This document shows, one piece after another, positions 49,820 to 59,826 of a stretch of 64,000 nt of DNA. Location: NCBI RefSeq assembly GCF_026262505.1, contig NC_067204.1:23529300-23593299 (forward strand). Reading direction: 5' to 3'. The notes beneath the pieces were generated by a model that saw only the letters and a list, made by a program, of their open reading frames with translations, searched no databases and was not told where the DNA came from. The translations under genes were made by a program, and so were the position numbers. The stretch is from Trichomonas vaginalis G3. Taxonomy: Eukaryota > Parabasalia > Trichomonadida > Trichomonadidae. Position 1 is the stretch's first letter; each line of letters begins with the position of its first letter.

Positions 49820-50722
49820 ATGACAGAAATAGCAAATCTTCTACAGGTTCCATTAAAACAAGGGACAAACAAAAAGGGTGCATATTATAATAGAACTATG
49901 AAAGTTCCAGATGGAATGAAAGAATTAGTTCATATTGTTGCTGGTCTTCAAAAAGATGTTAAACAAATGAGAAACGTTTTAACATTACCAGAAGCTCAAG
50001 CATATGCCAAACGTCATGGTCCAAATTGGGAAGCACACGAAGAAGACATTACGGGTCCAAATGGAAAACCTGATGGTATAAATGAAGTTTTCGTTACTGA
50101 TGGTCAAGGTAATATTAAAGTCATAAATGGTTATAAATTAACTGTATCCGATTATCCTAAACGTAAAGCATATAATGAACGTTATCCTATGAAATTTGAT
50201 GAAAATGGAAAAGCTGTTAAACAATACATTAGAGAAGGTGAAAATGGTCCAATTAATTCATACCGTCATAATCCATATTCTTATTTCAATGAAGAATTAA
50301 ATGCTATTGAAGAGGGACCGGATGGATTACCACAATATTCTAACCAGTTTGATGGTCAATATGCAAATATTAGACCTGAAATTCCAGCTAAGAAATTCTT
50401 TAAAGTTGCTTTATTCGATCCAGTGTTCAATGAACAGAAAGAAGCAATGAAAGCAGAATTTAAACCAATTCAAGTGGCAAGAATTTCTTCATCTTCACTT
50501 TCAGAAGCGTTCAAGGAATTGATAAAGAAACCACTTTATTCTCAACAAGGTTATAACTTTGATTTAATTAAAGAAAGTGATAGACGTAAATTAGAAAAAT
50601 CAGATGGTTTTAAGAATGCATGTAATGAAATGATTAAAGATATTGTAAATGATAAAATAAGACTGGAAGAAACTCAAAGCAATATCAATAACATAATTGG
50701 TGCAGTTACAAAGAAAGTATAA
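49820..50722 (+). CDS. unknown structural-type protein (element 2)
   Basis: 300 residues, [20 protein letters not shown]. It has a helical start ([20 protein letters not shown]), a Gly/Asn/Asp-rich middle with turn motifs ([20 protein letters not shown]) and a helical C-terminus. No enzyme motif. Lying between the packaging ATPase and other virion-type genes, it is probably a virion component. Confidence 0.55.
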   Translation: MTEIANLLQVPLKQGTNKKGAYYNRTMKVPDGMKELVHIVAGLQKDVKQMRNVLTLPEAQAYAKRHGPNWEAHEEDITGPNGKPDGINEVFVTDGQGNIKVINGYKLTVSDYPKRKAYNERYPMKFDENGKAVKQYIREGENGPINSYRHNPYSYFNEELNAIEEGPDGLPQYSNQFDGQYANIRPEIPAKKFFKVALFDPVFNEQKEAMKAEFKPIQVARISSSSLSEAFKELIKKPLYSQQGYNFDLIKESDRRKLEKSDGFKNACNEMIKDIVNDKIRLEETQSNINNIIGAVTKKV

Positions 50723-50807
50723 GCAAACAATGATGAACCTTGGGATATTACCGTAACAACTAAATAAAACTTTAAATATATTTTTCTTTTTTTTTATTCG
50801 ATTATAA

Positions 50808-51475
50808 ATGAGAAGACGTTTCACTAGTCAAAAGAACACTAACGCAAAAGCAGAGATTACGGTTGGTTATAACGTAAATGATGATAAATCACGAATTATT
50901 CAAAATGTTAAAGTTAATGTTAGCCCTGAATTAACTCGTGACTTACCGAAAAAGGAGGAGGATCAAAATAAAGAAGATGGAGACCCAATCATTTTATCTG
51001 AACCCGGTAAAGAACCTGTTGAAATTCCCACTTATCCAACATACCCCCACCTCTTTCATCAAACATCGAGAACCCAGGAATCTACGATTACAGTCGCAAT
51101 GCGCCATATAAAATAGACATTAATTCTGAATTAATGAAAATTTACCGTGATATAATAATTAATAATTATGATTCAATAATAAATTTAATTGACCAATCCG
51201 GTTTAATTATTTTACCTTATGAATCATTAATTCACATTATCGCCATTCTTTGTGATGTTCAAGATTCAGACGTTAAGATTCAATTTTTCATAGATGATGA
51301 GGTTTCATGCTGCGGAACAGTTGCAAAAATAAATCCTATAAAGGATATTAGCACAATTAAGATATCAAAGAACGGAACAATAACTGAACTACATTTAACT
51401 TATAATAACATATACAATAAAATAGTTGATGAATATAAAATATCACTTGAAAAATTCTTTGTTAAGGCTATTTAA
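50808..51475 (+). pseudogene. CCG-motif structural protein region (element 2)
   Basis: Counterpart of 39197-39779 in element 1. A basic start (MRRRFTSQKNTNAKAEITVG), a middle rich in acidic and Pro residues (PIILSEPGKEPVEIPTYPTY), and a C-terminal part with DDEVSCCGTVAKI. The two elements keep the same layout despite low sequence identity, which argues for a conserved virion role. Appears decayed. Confidence 0.5.
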
Positions 51476-51951
51476 TATTCAAGCATTAACATTATTGAAT
51501 AATAATCCTTTGAATCATAATCAATAATAATTGACCTTTCACCAGTTTCTATCGTTTGTTTTATTTCTTTTTGTTCCCCACTATCTGGATCGGTCATTGT
51601 AATTGTTTTTGTTATAGTATCAGCTTTATCTTTAACTTCAATCTTTTTTCCATCGGGATATTTAAACCAAAATTCCAAAAATTCGATATTGTCAATCTGT
51701 TCATATTTTAATCTATCAATTACATTTTTAATACCATCTGAAAATCTTATGAAATGGTCATTATATGGGTTTGATTGAACTAAATTTGAATGAAGTGAAA
51801 TATAACCCGATGATGAATATGACATTGACTCATATTTTCTGAAAACACTAAAATTTATAACATGAATGAATTTCTTATTCGTTGAATTTATGAATTCTTG
51901 AGGTAATCTTATTCTAGTTTTATTTATCACTGGAAAATAACGCTTTACCAT
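51472..51951 (-). CDS. unknown beta-rich protein (element 2)
   Basis: About 159 residues from MVKRYFPVINKTRIRLPQEF. An in-frame ATG 11 codons upstream would overlap the divergent gene. The sequence is beta-rich (FIHVINFSVFRKYESMSYSS, LEFWFKYPDGKKIEVKDKAD). No family recognised. It overlaps the end of the preceding region by four bases. Confidence 0.5.
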   Translation of the reverse strand: MVKRYFPVINKTRIRLPQEFINSTNKKFIHVINFSVFRKYESMSYSSSGYISLHSNLVQSNPYNDHFIRFSDGIKNVIDRLKYEQIDNIEFLEFWFKYPDGKKIEVKDKADTITKTITMTDPDSGEQKEIKQTIETGERSIIIDYDSKDYYSIMLMLEY

Positions 51952-51970
51952 ATTTTTAATCGTAATAAAA

Positions 51971-52294
51971 ATGTCAATTATCAATATTATTTCGAATAAT
52001 AACTGTGAATTAAATTTAACAGTTAGCGGAATTTATAATGTTACTCTCGTTTCTGTGAGTGGTAAATTTAATCCCATTCTTTTAGACCCTTCAGATTATA
52101 TATCATTTATTAAAGATGACCATGAAAAAACGTATGATATGTATATAAATAATGTGATAACGAAATGGGATATTAACATGATTTTAAGTTATTTAAATGA
52201 ATCATTTATCATATGGTATGAAGAAAATTTTAAATCAAAACCCGATAAACTTTTTGAACTTGATGAAATAAATAACCTTATTAAATTCCGCTGA
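51971..52294 (+). CDS. unknown small protein (element 2)
   Basis: 107 residues, MSIINIISNNNCELNLTVSG, beta-rich in the first half (IYNVTLVSVSGKFNPILLDP) and helical at the end. Divergent from the gene at 51951 with 19 bases between starts. No domain recognised. Confidence 0.5.
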   Translation: MSIINIISNNNCELNLTVSGIYNVTLVSVSGKFNPILLDPSDYISFIKDDHEKTYDMYINNVITKWDINMILSYLNESFIIWYEENFKSKPDKLFELDEINNLIKFR

Positions 52295-52326
52295 AAATTA
52301 AATTTTGTACTCCTCATCTTCGTTCA

Positions 52327-52680
52327 TTGTTGGGAATATTAAATTTTGAAAAAGATGTTGGGGATGTTTTGTATTCTGACACTGGTTCCAATTTCATTTT
52401 AATCAAATGTGATAAAGTTAATACCCCAATGAGATTTTCACATCAAACATTAGACCCTAACTCTTACCCATCAATACAAAACATTTTATCCATCAACTTA
52501 AACACATTTTCTTTATCATATCCGTTTCAATTATCCGGGAATTCATTTATTCTTCATTCAAAAGATTTATCAAATATTAAATTTAGAATAACTGACCTAT
52601 TTGATTGTGATTTAGAATTCATGAATGAAATATTATGGCAATTTCAAATAGAAAAAATAGCTGATGAGATAACAGATTAA
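52327..52680 (+). CDS. unknown small protein (element 2)
   Basis: 117 residues, MLGILNFEKDVGDVLYSDTG, beta-rich (NFILIKCDKVNTPMRFSHQT, NTFSLSYPFQLSGNSFILHS), similar in composition to the preceding small gene. Possibly part of a minor virion or fibre-base module. No family recognised. Confidence 0.5.
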   Translation: MLGILNFEKDVGDVLYSDTGSNFILIKCDKVNTPMRFSHQTLDPNSYPSIQNILSINLNTFSLSYPFQLSGNSFILHSKDLSNIKFRITDLFDCDLEFMNEILWQFQIEKIADEITD

Positions 52681-52704
52681 ATATTTATTTTTAAATCATA
52701 ATAA

Positions 52705-53061
52705 ATGATTAAACAACAGCAACCACAACAACTTAAGGCACAAAGCACCCAGGTCCCTCAGACCATTACATACGCCATATATGCATATAATTCAAAGACG
52801 GCAGAACAAACGCAAAGGTTGAAATATGGAGATTTGGAGATAGTATTGAAAAATGACCATTTCGAATTCGTTTGCAAGGGTGGTGCAGTGATATCAAATA
52901 TAAAAGAAATTTTATTTATGAATTCAAAAATTAAAGGAATAACGGATGATATAACATCAATTCCACCAGAAGAACAGAGATATTACGCATTAAATGCATT
53001 TCCTAAAGTTTTGAAGATTGGAAGATTTAATTTAAATGAGGAATTCATAAAAGTTTCCTAA
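52705..53061 (+). CDS. unknown small protein (element 2)
   Basis: 118 residues with a Gln-rich start (MIKQQQPQQLKAQSTQVPQT) and a beta-rich body (YAIYAYNSKTAEQTQRLKYG, LEIVLKNDHFEFVCKGGAVI). Immediately upstream of the fibre gene, so perhaps a fibre-associated protein. No domain recognised. Confidence 0.5.
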   Translation: MIKQQQPQQLKAQSTQVPQTITYAIYAYNSKTAEQTQRLKYGDLEIVLKNDHFEFVCKGGAVISNIKEILFMNSKIKGITDDITSIPPEEQRYYALNAFPKVLKIGRFNLNEEFIKVS

Positions 53062-53069
53062 ATGACATA

Positions 53070-54362
53070 ATGAAGAAAGCAGATAAGGAATGTGTTGCTG
53101 CTGCGTTAGAGAAGAAAGCGGATAAGGAATATGTTAACGAAAAAGATAATGAAATTAAAGAAAGTGTTGAATGGTATCATGAATGGACATCAAAGATTTT
53201 AAAAACTAAAGCCGATACAGGATGGGTTTCAGGATGTTTAGACCTTAAAGCGGATAAGGAATATGTTGACGCTGAATTAAAGACTAAGTTAGAGAAGAAA
53301 GCAGATAAGGAATGTGTTGCTGCTGCGTTAGAGAAGAAAGCGGATAAGGAATATGTTGACGCTGAATTAAAACAATCAGAGGTCTATTTTACTCCTCCAT
53401 TTTTAAATTTTATGAAATCATCAGATAAAACCTTTGATATAGATTCTTTTGAATGGATATGTTTCGATGGAGTGACCATGTATTTATTTTATACAGCTGG
53501 AGTGCTTTATTATTTTAAAACAAATGATTTTCAAAACTATGAATCATTTACTCCATCTGTTTTGAATCCTGATACACGAAAGCCAATCATTAATCCAAGA
53601 ATTTTATATGTTGAATATAATAACGGTAAATTTATGGGAATGATAACGGTTGAAGATGATTTTTGCCCTTGTTATTCATTCGATTGTATCCAATGGTTCA
53701 AATGTAATTTAAATCAAGATGCTAAATTTAAATATCCAAATAATCCTATTAGATGTGTTAATAATAAATGGGTACTAATTTATGAAGTCAATCAAATTTT
53801 CATTAGTGAGGATGGGATAAATTATTATATGTTTAGTATGATGTCATCAGATTTGAAAATTGATTATACAAGTAAGTGGTATTACATTAACAACATGTAT
53901 TTTATCCTACAAAATGATAAAATTTATAGATCATCTTCAATATCACAAGGTCAATTTGAACAAATTTTTCAAGCTGATGGAGACATTGAAGCTTTATGTT
54001 ATGGATCAAATGTTTATGTTCTCGTTTCAGGTGAAATGGTCTATTCATATCCTGTAAGTTATAACAGACATATTTATTTATCACAGGATTTATCAAATTG
54101 GGAATTGGTTTATTCATTCACTCCAAAATTTACTCAAAATTATAGATTTACAAATTTATTTTATATTGATGGGTATTTCATTGCTTTAGGATGTGGTGAT
54201 TTAGTAAATATCAGTAGTGATGGAAGAAACTGGTCTGAAATCACAAAATTTCAAGATGTTAGAAAAGCAATTTTCAAAAATAATACGTTAATATTGATAA
54301 CAAGACCAGTTTTAAATACTCACCCAAATTCAATATTATATAATAAATTCAATATTATATAA
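53070..54362 (+). CDS. fibre/adhesin protein with KADKEYV stalk and BNR-like repeats (element 2)
   Basis: 430 residues. The first 110 are a coiled-coil stalk built of repeats ending KADKEYV (ECVAAALEKKADKEYV occurs twice). The rest is beta-rich with at least four motifs resembling sialidase BNR/Asp-box repeats (YSFDCIQWF, SEDGINYYMF, SQDLSNWELV, SSDGRNWSEI) spaced about 55-125 residues apart, as in a beta-propeller. A 21-bp tandem repeat (AATTCAATATTATATAATAA) lies at the end. A glycan-binding head on a trimeric stalk is the likely design. Catalytic activity cannot be judged. Confidence 0.65.
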   Translation: MKKADKECVAAALEKKADKEYVNEKDNEIKESVEWYHEWTSKILKTKADTGWVSGCLDLKADKEYVDAELKTKLEKKADKECVAAALEKKADKEYVDAELKQSEVYFTPPFLNFMKSSDKTFDIDSFEWICFDGVTMYLFYTAGVLYYFKTNDFQNYESFTPSVLNPDTRKPIINPRILYVEYNNGKFMGMITVEDDFCPCYSFDCIQWFKCNLNQDAKFKYPNNPIRCVNNKWVLIYEVNQIFISEDGINYYMFSMMSSDLKIDYTSKWYYINNMYFILQNDKIYRSSSISQGQFEQIFQADGDIEALCYGSNVYVLVSGEMVYSYPVSYNRHIYLSQDLSNWELVYSFTPKFTQNYRFTNLFYIDGYFIALGCGDLVNISSDGRNWSEITKFQDVRKAIFKNNTLILITRPVLNTHPNSILYNKFNII

Positions 54363-54421
54363 TAAATTCAATATTATATAATAAATTCAATATTCATAAT
54401 GGATTAAATACAATTCTTGAG

Positions 54422-54844
54422 ATGATTTACCCCATTGGTTCTATTTATACGTCAATGAACTCAACAAATCCTTCAAAAGTTTTAGGTTTTGGTGCGTGGG
54501 AACAGATTGTAGATAAATTCTTCTATTGTGCGAACTCTTCAAAGGAAACCGGTGGTTCAAAGAAAATTACTGAAGCAAACCTTCCACCGCACACTCATAC
54601 AGGAACTACAAACACATCAGGTAATCATAGTCACTCATTAAGAGACCATCCATTATACAACTCAGAATATTATGCTGGCAATGACGTTTTATCTCCAGAT
54701 TATAACCATTCAGCAAAAAAGACTTTTCGACCAACTGAACCAGGAGGAAATCATTCACATACTTTCACAACAAATCCAACAGGCTTGGGTGCAGATTATA
54801 TGCCACCATTTATGACTGTATTCGCATGGTACCGCATTTATTGA
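54422..54844 (+). CDS. tail-collar domain of fibre (element 2)
   Basis: 140 residues, MIYPIGSIYTSMNSTNPSKV, then FGAWEQIVDKFFYCANSS, a His-rich part (LPPHTHTGTT, GNHSHSL, GNHSHTF) and the end ADYMPPFMTVFAWYRIY. It is nearly collinear with the end of the element 1 fibre and matches the phage tail-collar/short-tail-fibre pattern. The paired HxH motifs suggest metal coordination at the tip, as in T4-type short tail fibres. It follows the stalk/propeller gene directly and was probably made as part of the same adhesin. Confidence 0.7.
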   Translation: MIYPIGSIYTSMNSTNPSKVLGFGAWEQIVDKFFYCANSSKETGGSKKITEANLPPHTHTGTTNTSGNHSHSLRDHPLYNSEYYAGNDVLSPDYNHSAKKTFRPTEPGGNHSHTFTTNPTGLGADYMPPFMTVFAWYRIY

Positions 54845-54999
54845 ATGTGCGTGAGCCTACTTTGCAGGCTTACCGCGTTCATTGAATGAACTAAATATAT
54901 TTTATGTTTGTAATTAATTAGGTAATGAAGTAATGAATGAACTGCAGAAATAAATGTTTACGTTAATGTTTACAGGTTATTCAATAATGAATTATTTTT

Positions 55000-55320
55000 G
55001 AAGAACTGAAGGTGCTACCATGTTACCATGTGCTACCAGGTCATTTAACTTCTTTTAAAAAATGAGACAACATGACATTTAGACAACAACACAGGAGGAA
55101 GGCAGTTATGAATTATTTTTGAAGAACTGAAGGTGCTACCATGTTACCAGGTCATTTAACTCATGACATTTTGACAACAACACAGGAGGAAGGCAGTTAT
55201 GAATTATTTTTGAAGAACTGAAGGTGCTACCATGTTACCATGTGCTACCAGGTCATTTAACTTCTCTGAAAAAGTGTGACAACATGACATTTTGACAACA
55301 ACACAGGAAATGATTTGTCA
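55000..55320 (+). repeat. element 2 repeat block (about 118-bp units), forward
   Basis: Units contain GTGCTACCATGTTACCATGT, CAGGTCATTTAACTTCTCTG, GACAACATGACATTTTGACA and GGAGGAAGGCAGTTATGAAT. Three copies here. The same unit recurs forward at 56130-56515 and inverted at 58930-59315. Confidence 0.9.
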
Positions 55321-55407
55321 TGACTTCATCGGAATGAGTGTAAATGACCCAAAAATAAAGTTAGTTTTAAATTATTTTTTATTTTTTTTTTGTATGTAAG
55401 AACAGAA

Positions 55408-56073
55408 ATGTCAGTCGAAGCAAAAATTCACTAACAAATCTAATGGCGAAACATTCACAAAAGGCACTTATAACGGTATTGAAGTCTTAGTAGAGACAAG
55501 GATGGTTACATTAATGCAACAAAGATGGCAAGAGAAGCAGGAAAGTTAAACCATTTAAACAGATTTCTCAATAGTGCTAAAATACAGGAAATTCTTGAGT
55601 TTTGGATGAACGAATACGGTGGAGCCAAAAGTGGCTCGACCTCAAAACAAGCATTTTATGAGCTTACTAAGGGTGTTATAAATGAATTCAAAGGTATTTA
55701 CATACATCCTGACCTCGTTCATTTTGTTGCTGAATGGTGCTCTGTAAAGTATGCATTTTATGTCAAAGATATTATGGACTCCATAGACAAGAAAGTTCAT
55801 GAGAAATTAGATGAAGAAGAACTTGAAGATACAGTAGAGAATGCTAAACCTTTGTTTGAAGAAGAAGTTGGAAAAATGTGCGAAAAACAATTAGAACATG
55901 AACGTGAGTTATGTTATGGTTATAGAGATTCTCCATACGAACTAGACCAATGGGAACAAGAAAATTTAAAGAGAGAATTTAGAGAATATGAACTCGCTAA
56001 GATAGCATTAGAAGCTGCAGAAAAGAAGTTAAAAGCTTGGGTTGTTTTGTACAAAAATATTGTGAGTAAATGA
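55408..56073 (+). pseudogene. KilA-N gene region (element 2)
   Basis: Encodes a KilA-N domain: GYINATKMAREAGKLNHLNR, then YGGAKSGSTSKQAFYEL, GIYIHPDLVHFVAEWCSVKY and AFYVKDIMDSIDKKVHEKLD, followed by a long acidic coiled coil. Its leader (CCAAAAATAAAGTTAGTTTT, TGTATGTAAGAACAGAAATG) and trailer (AAATGAACCATTTATTTTTA then TTTTAGGGTAGATGGTTAGA) are typical of element 1, not element 2. KilA-N proteins are DNA-binding regulators of large DNA viruses and phages. The 5' part appears decayed. Confidence 0.7.
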
Positions 56074-56129
56074 ACCATTTATTTTTATTGAATTCACCAA
56101 AATAATTTTTAGGGTAGATGGTTAGATCT

Positions 56130-56515
56130 AACTCATGACATTTTGACAACAACACAGGAGGAAGGCAGTTATGAATTATTTTTGAAGAACTGAAGGTGCT
56201 ACCATGTTACCATGTGCTACCAGGTCATTTAACTTCTCTGAAAAAGTGTGACAACATGACATTTTGACAACAACACAGGAGGAAGGCAGTTATGAATTAT
56301 TTTTTGAAGAACTGAAGGTGCTACCATGTTACCATGTGCTACCAGGTCATTTAACTTCTCTGAAAAAGTGTGACAACATGACATTTTGACAACAAACAGG
56401 AGGAAGGCAGTTATGAATTATTTTTGAAGAACTGAAGGTGTCACTATGTCACCATGTGCTACCAGGTCATTTAACTTCTCTGAAAAAGTGTGACAACATG
56501 ACATTTTGACAACAT
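56130..56515 (+). repeat. element 2 repeat block, forward
   Basis: Three copies of the unit of about 118 bp. The first begins directly after an element 1-type repeat (TTTTAGGGTAGATGGTTAGA at about 56107). Confidence 0.9.
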
Positions 56516-56588
56516 TTACGAAAATATGATGCAGTCCAAAAATAAAGTTAGTTTTTAAAATTATTTTTATTTTTTTATTTCTATATAA

Positions 56589-58901
56589 ATGACGGCAACA
56601 AACAACAACAGCAACTATATCGTTTCTGATGAAAAAGTTATTGATTCATTAGTTGAGGAATTAGTTATGACAGAAACTAAAACCCTCAATGAAAGAATTG
56701 GTGAAAACATGATTGATTTACATAACTACCTCAAACATGATGGAGGAAGAGGAAGGAAAACTGGTATGGCTTTATTAGTAAATAAAATATCAAATTTAAC
56801 GATTATAGATGTTGATATCAATAAATCATACAATGATGAACTTAAAGAAACAGTTAGAAAAGACATTTTATCAAAACTTTCGGATAAAGATGTTATCGTT
56901 AAAACCGCATCAGGAGGTCTTCACATTTATTGCAACACTAATTTCTTCTATTCAACCTCGAACAGAATGATTAAATGTTATTCCTGCAATGATTATGATA
57001 TTGACATAATGACTTCTATGGATGATTCAAAGCGTTCTTTAGTAGTTATGGCTGATTCAAGAGTTCGCAAGAATGCAACAGAACCAATCAATACATACTC
57101 ATTCATTCGTGGAAGTTATGATTCAACATTAACTAGAACAGTAAACGATATATTAAATGATTTGAATATTAAGGTAAGAGTTGAACAGAAGAATGAAGAA
57201 ATAAAGAGTATAATGAATGAAAACAAAGATGTAAACATTGACGATAAACTTGCCCAGAGCATAGTTGATGGCATCTGTGATTTTGAAGTACATAATGACG
57301 GTGGAAACATGAATTTAGAAAAAGAAGTTACATTATTCACACTGTTTCAAGCAATTAATTCGTTACCTAATCATTTAATTAATGAAGCATACGATAACGT
57401 TTATAACTTCTGCAGTTTAACAGAAAATGCAAAAAGTAATTTTGAAAAAGCACGTGATAGATATGCACATTTAATGACTTCTCCATTTGTTTTAGTGAAG
57501 ATTCTAAAACTATACCAAAAGGAATATTATGATGAATATGTTTTACCTTTATTACGTAAGCCAAAAATAACATTTGATATAAAACTTGATGATTCATTCT
57601 TGATAACAGATATTAGACGCAAGGCTGAAAATCATCAGTATAAAAACAGTTCTGAAGTAATTGAGGATTTATCACGTGTAATCCGTTTTGTAGATTGTGG
57701 AAACAAATACTTCATTCAGAAAGATTACAACATACACGACAAAATGAATCAAATATCATTCGTTCTTCAATCAAACATGAAAGAGTCACTCAAAATGATT
57801 AAATTATTTAAAGAAGAAGGTAAAACCATAACAGCATGGGACGTACTACTAAATCAATTATCCTCATTAACAGTTAAAGGTGTTTGCTTTAAATCTGATT
57901 CCCCAGATGTTTTCTCAACGTTTCAGGGTTATAAATACAACATTCTTGAAAAGCCTGATTACTCAAAAATTGAGATGTTTATGAATTTCATTAAAGAAGC
58001 CATTTGTGATAATAACGATGAAATGTATAAATACCTTCTCGGCTGGATTGCATCAATGATTCAACATCCTGGAATCAAGAATGAAACAGCAATTATTTTG
58101 AAAGGACTTCAGGGAACAGGTAAAAACAGATTTACAGACATTATTTCTGAACTTCTCGCTGGTTATTCATGTAAAAACATTACTGAAATAAGTGAGCTAA
58201 CGGGTAATTTCAATTCGGTTGTTGAAAATAAAATGTTTCTTGTACTTAATGAACTCAAGAATGTTGGTGAAGACAGACTCGCAAACTTCAACGCTTTGAA
58301 ATCAATTATTACGGATAATCAAATTAGAATTAATGAAAAGAATCAACCCAGAAGAACAGCACAGAACGTTGCAAACTTCATTTTCGTAACTAACAACGTC
58401 TACCCTGTCAAAATTGAAGTTGGAGACAGAAGATACGTAGTTTTAAGAGTTAATGGTAAATTCAAGGGTCAATTTGATTACTTCAAGAATTTAATGGATT
58501 CATGCACTAAGGAATTTTATGATAATTTACTGACGTATTTTATGCAATATGACCTTTCATCATTTAATGTACGAATCATACCGATGACTGAAGCCAAACA
58601 AGATTTAATAGAATTATCATCAAATCCTTTAGATGTATGGATAAATACACATTATGATGAATTGTGTGCAGGTATGACGTGTGAAAATGCTCTATTCTGC
58701 AAACCATCAGACATGAAAGACAAGAATTTCCAAATGAGTATTAAGGATAAATGTGATAGGAAACATAGAAGAATAGACGGTAAACAAACATGGTGTTATG
58801 TTTTGAAAGAAGAAATGAAAGGATTATATAAACAGGTTGAACCAAACGATAATGAGGATTCATTTACTGACGATGAAATACCTGTAAATGAAGCTTTATA
58901 A
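56589..58901 (+). CDS. primase-helicase: prim-pol plus SF3/D5 helicase (element 2)
   Basis: 770 residues. The N-terminal 220 have an archaeo-eukaryotic-primase/prim-pol look: GRKTGMALLVNKISNL with TIIDVDINKSYN (acidic pair) and VIVKTASGGLHIYCNT (the SGGxH motif). The C-terminal half is an SF3 helicase, with Walker A KGLQGTGKNRFTD, motif B NKMFLVLNELKNVG and motif C QNVANFIFVTNNVYPVKIEV. Primase-helicases of this type start and unwind DNA in large DNA viruses. A T-rich box stands before the ATG, and repeat arrays in opposite orientation flank the gene together with KilA-N. Confidence 0.88.
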   Translation: MTATNNNSNYIVSDEKVIDSLVEELVMTETKTLNERIGENMIDLHNYLKHDGGRGRKTGMALLVNKISNLTIIDVDINKSYNDELKETVRKDILSKLSDKDVIVKTASGGLHIYCNTNFFYSTSNRMIKCYSCNDYDIDIMTSMDDSKRSLVVMADSRVRKNATEPINTYSFIRGSYDSTLTRTVNDILNDLNIKVRVEQKNEEIKSIMNENKDVNIDDKLAQSIVDGICDFEVHNDGGNMNLEKEVTLFTLFQAINSLPNHLINEAYDNVYNFCSLTENAKSNFEKARDRYAHLMTSPFVLVKILKLYQKEYYDEYVLPLLRKPKITFDIKLDDSFLITDIRRKAENHQYKNSSEVIEDLSRVIRFVDCGNKYFIQKDYNIHDKMNQISFVLQSNMKESLKMIKLFKEEGKTITAWDVLLNQLSSLTVKGVCFKSDSPDVFSTFQGYKYNILEKPDYSKIEMFMNFIKEAICDNNDEMYKYLLGWIASMIQHPGIKNETAIILKGLQGTGKNRFTDIISELLAGYSCKNITEISELTGNFNSVVENKMFLVLNELKNVGEDRLANFNALKSIITDNQIRINEKNQPRRTAQNVANFIFVTNNVYPVKIEVGDRRYVVLRVNGKFKGQFDYFKNLMDSCTKEFYDNLLTYFMQYDLSSFNVRIIPMTEAKQDLIELSSNPLDVWINTHYDELCAGMTCENALFCKPSDMKDKNFQMSIKDKCDRKHRRIDGKQTWCYVLKEEMKGLYKQVEPNDNEDSFTDDEIPVNEAL

Positions 58902-58929
58902 AGTATGATTTGAATTTATTTTTGCATTA

Positions 58930-59315
58930 ATCCTCCTGTGTTGTTGTCAAAATGTCATGTTGTCACACTTTTTCAGAGAAGTTAAATGACCTGGTAGCAC
59001 ATGGTAACATGGTAGCACCTTCAGTTCTTCAAAAATAATTCATAACTGCCTTCCTCCTGTGTTGTTGTCACACTTTTTCAGAGAAGTTAAATGACCTGGT
59101 AGCACATGGTAACATGGTAGCACCTTCAGTTCTTCAAAAATAATTCATAACTGCCTTCCTCCTGTGTTGTTGTCTAAATGTCATGTTGTCTCATTTTTTA
59201 AAAGAAGTTAAATGACCTGGTAGCACATGGTAACATGGTAGCACCTTCAGTTCTTCAAAAATAATTCATAACTGCCTTCCTCCTGTGTTGTTGTCAAAAT
59301 GTCATGTTGTCACAA
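58930..59315 (-). repeat. element 2 repeat block, inverted
   Basis: Three to four copies of the unit of about 118 bp in reverse orientation (CTCCTGTGTTGTTGTCAAAA, GGTAGCACATGGTAACATGG), facing the blocks at 55000 and 56130. Confidence 0.9.
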
Positions 59316-59356
59316 ACTTTAGAACGGCATAATTTAAATTTTTATTTTTATCATAA

Positions 59357-59521
59357 ATGGATACCCCACAAGCTCAAAATTTACCACGAATCATAACAAG
59401 GGAGGAAATGATAAAAATGATGCAAGAACATGTTAAAAATAACAAACCACTAAAATTGAGAAAATGTGGTTATGCAGTAATGATGGAAAGAGAGATGTTG
59501 TCAAAGAGGAATAAAAATTAA
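59357..59521 (+). CDS. 54-residue basic protein (element 2)
   Basis: MDTPQAQNLPRIITREEMIK continuing to a Lys/Arg-rich end. A T-rich box (AATTTTTATTTTTATCATAA) before the ATG matches other element genes, which supports a real gene. No domain recognised. Confidence 0.5.
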   Translation: MDTPQAQNLPRIITREEMIKMMQEHVKNNKPLKLRKCGYAVMMEREMLSKRNKN

Positions 59522-59805
59522 ATTTGGATTGAGTTTAAAAATTCATCTTTATTAAATTCATCTCTTCCAATCAATTTATTTATTCTATTAAATTCTTTTA
59601 TTTTTGCTTCACTCAGTTTAAGGATTGAACGGTAAGTTTCTAATTTTTCGATTATTTCTTTATCGTTTTCAGTTCCATTAGTTTTATGGGCATCAACCCC
59701 ACCGCATTGTGGCTTCTTTTTGTAATAGCATATTTTTGATTTAATTCTGTTTAGTTTCTTTTTATATTCATCGTCTGGACTCTTGGCTGCTTCGTTGTCA
59801 CTCAT
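59518..59805 (-). CDS. unknown small Lys-rich protein (element 2)
   Basis: 95 residues, MSDNEAAKSPDDEYKKKLNR, with a Cys-containing basic part (SKICYYKKKPQCGGVDAHKT) and a helical C-terminus. It lies next to the integrase region, convergent with the preceding small gene. Function unknown. Confidence 0.5.
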   Translation of the reverse strand: MSDNEAAKSPDDEYKKKLNRIKSKICYYKKKPQCGGVDAHKTNGTENDKEIIEKLETYRSILKLSEAKIKEFNRINKLIGRDEFNKDEFLNSIQI

Positions 59806-59826
59806 TTTCTTACGAAATAAAAAAAA

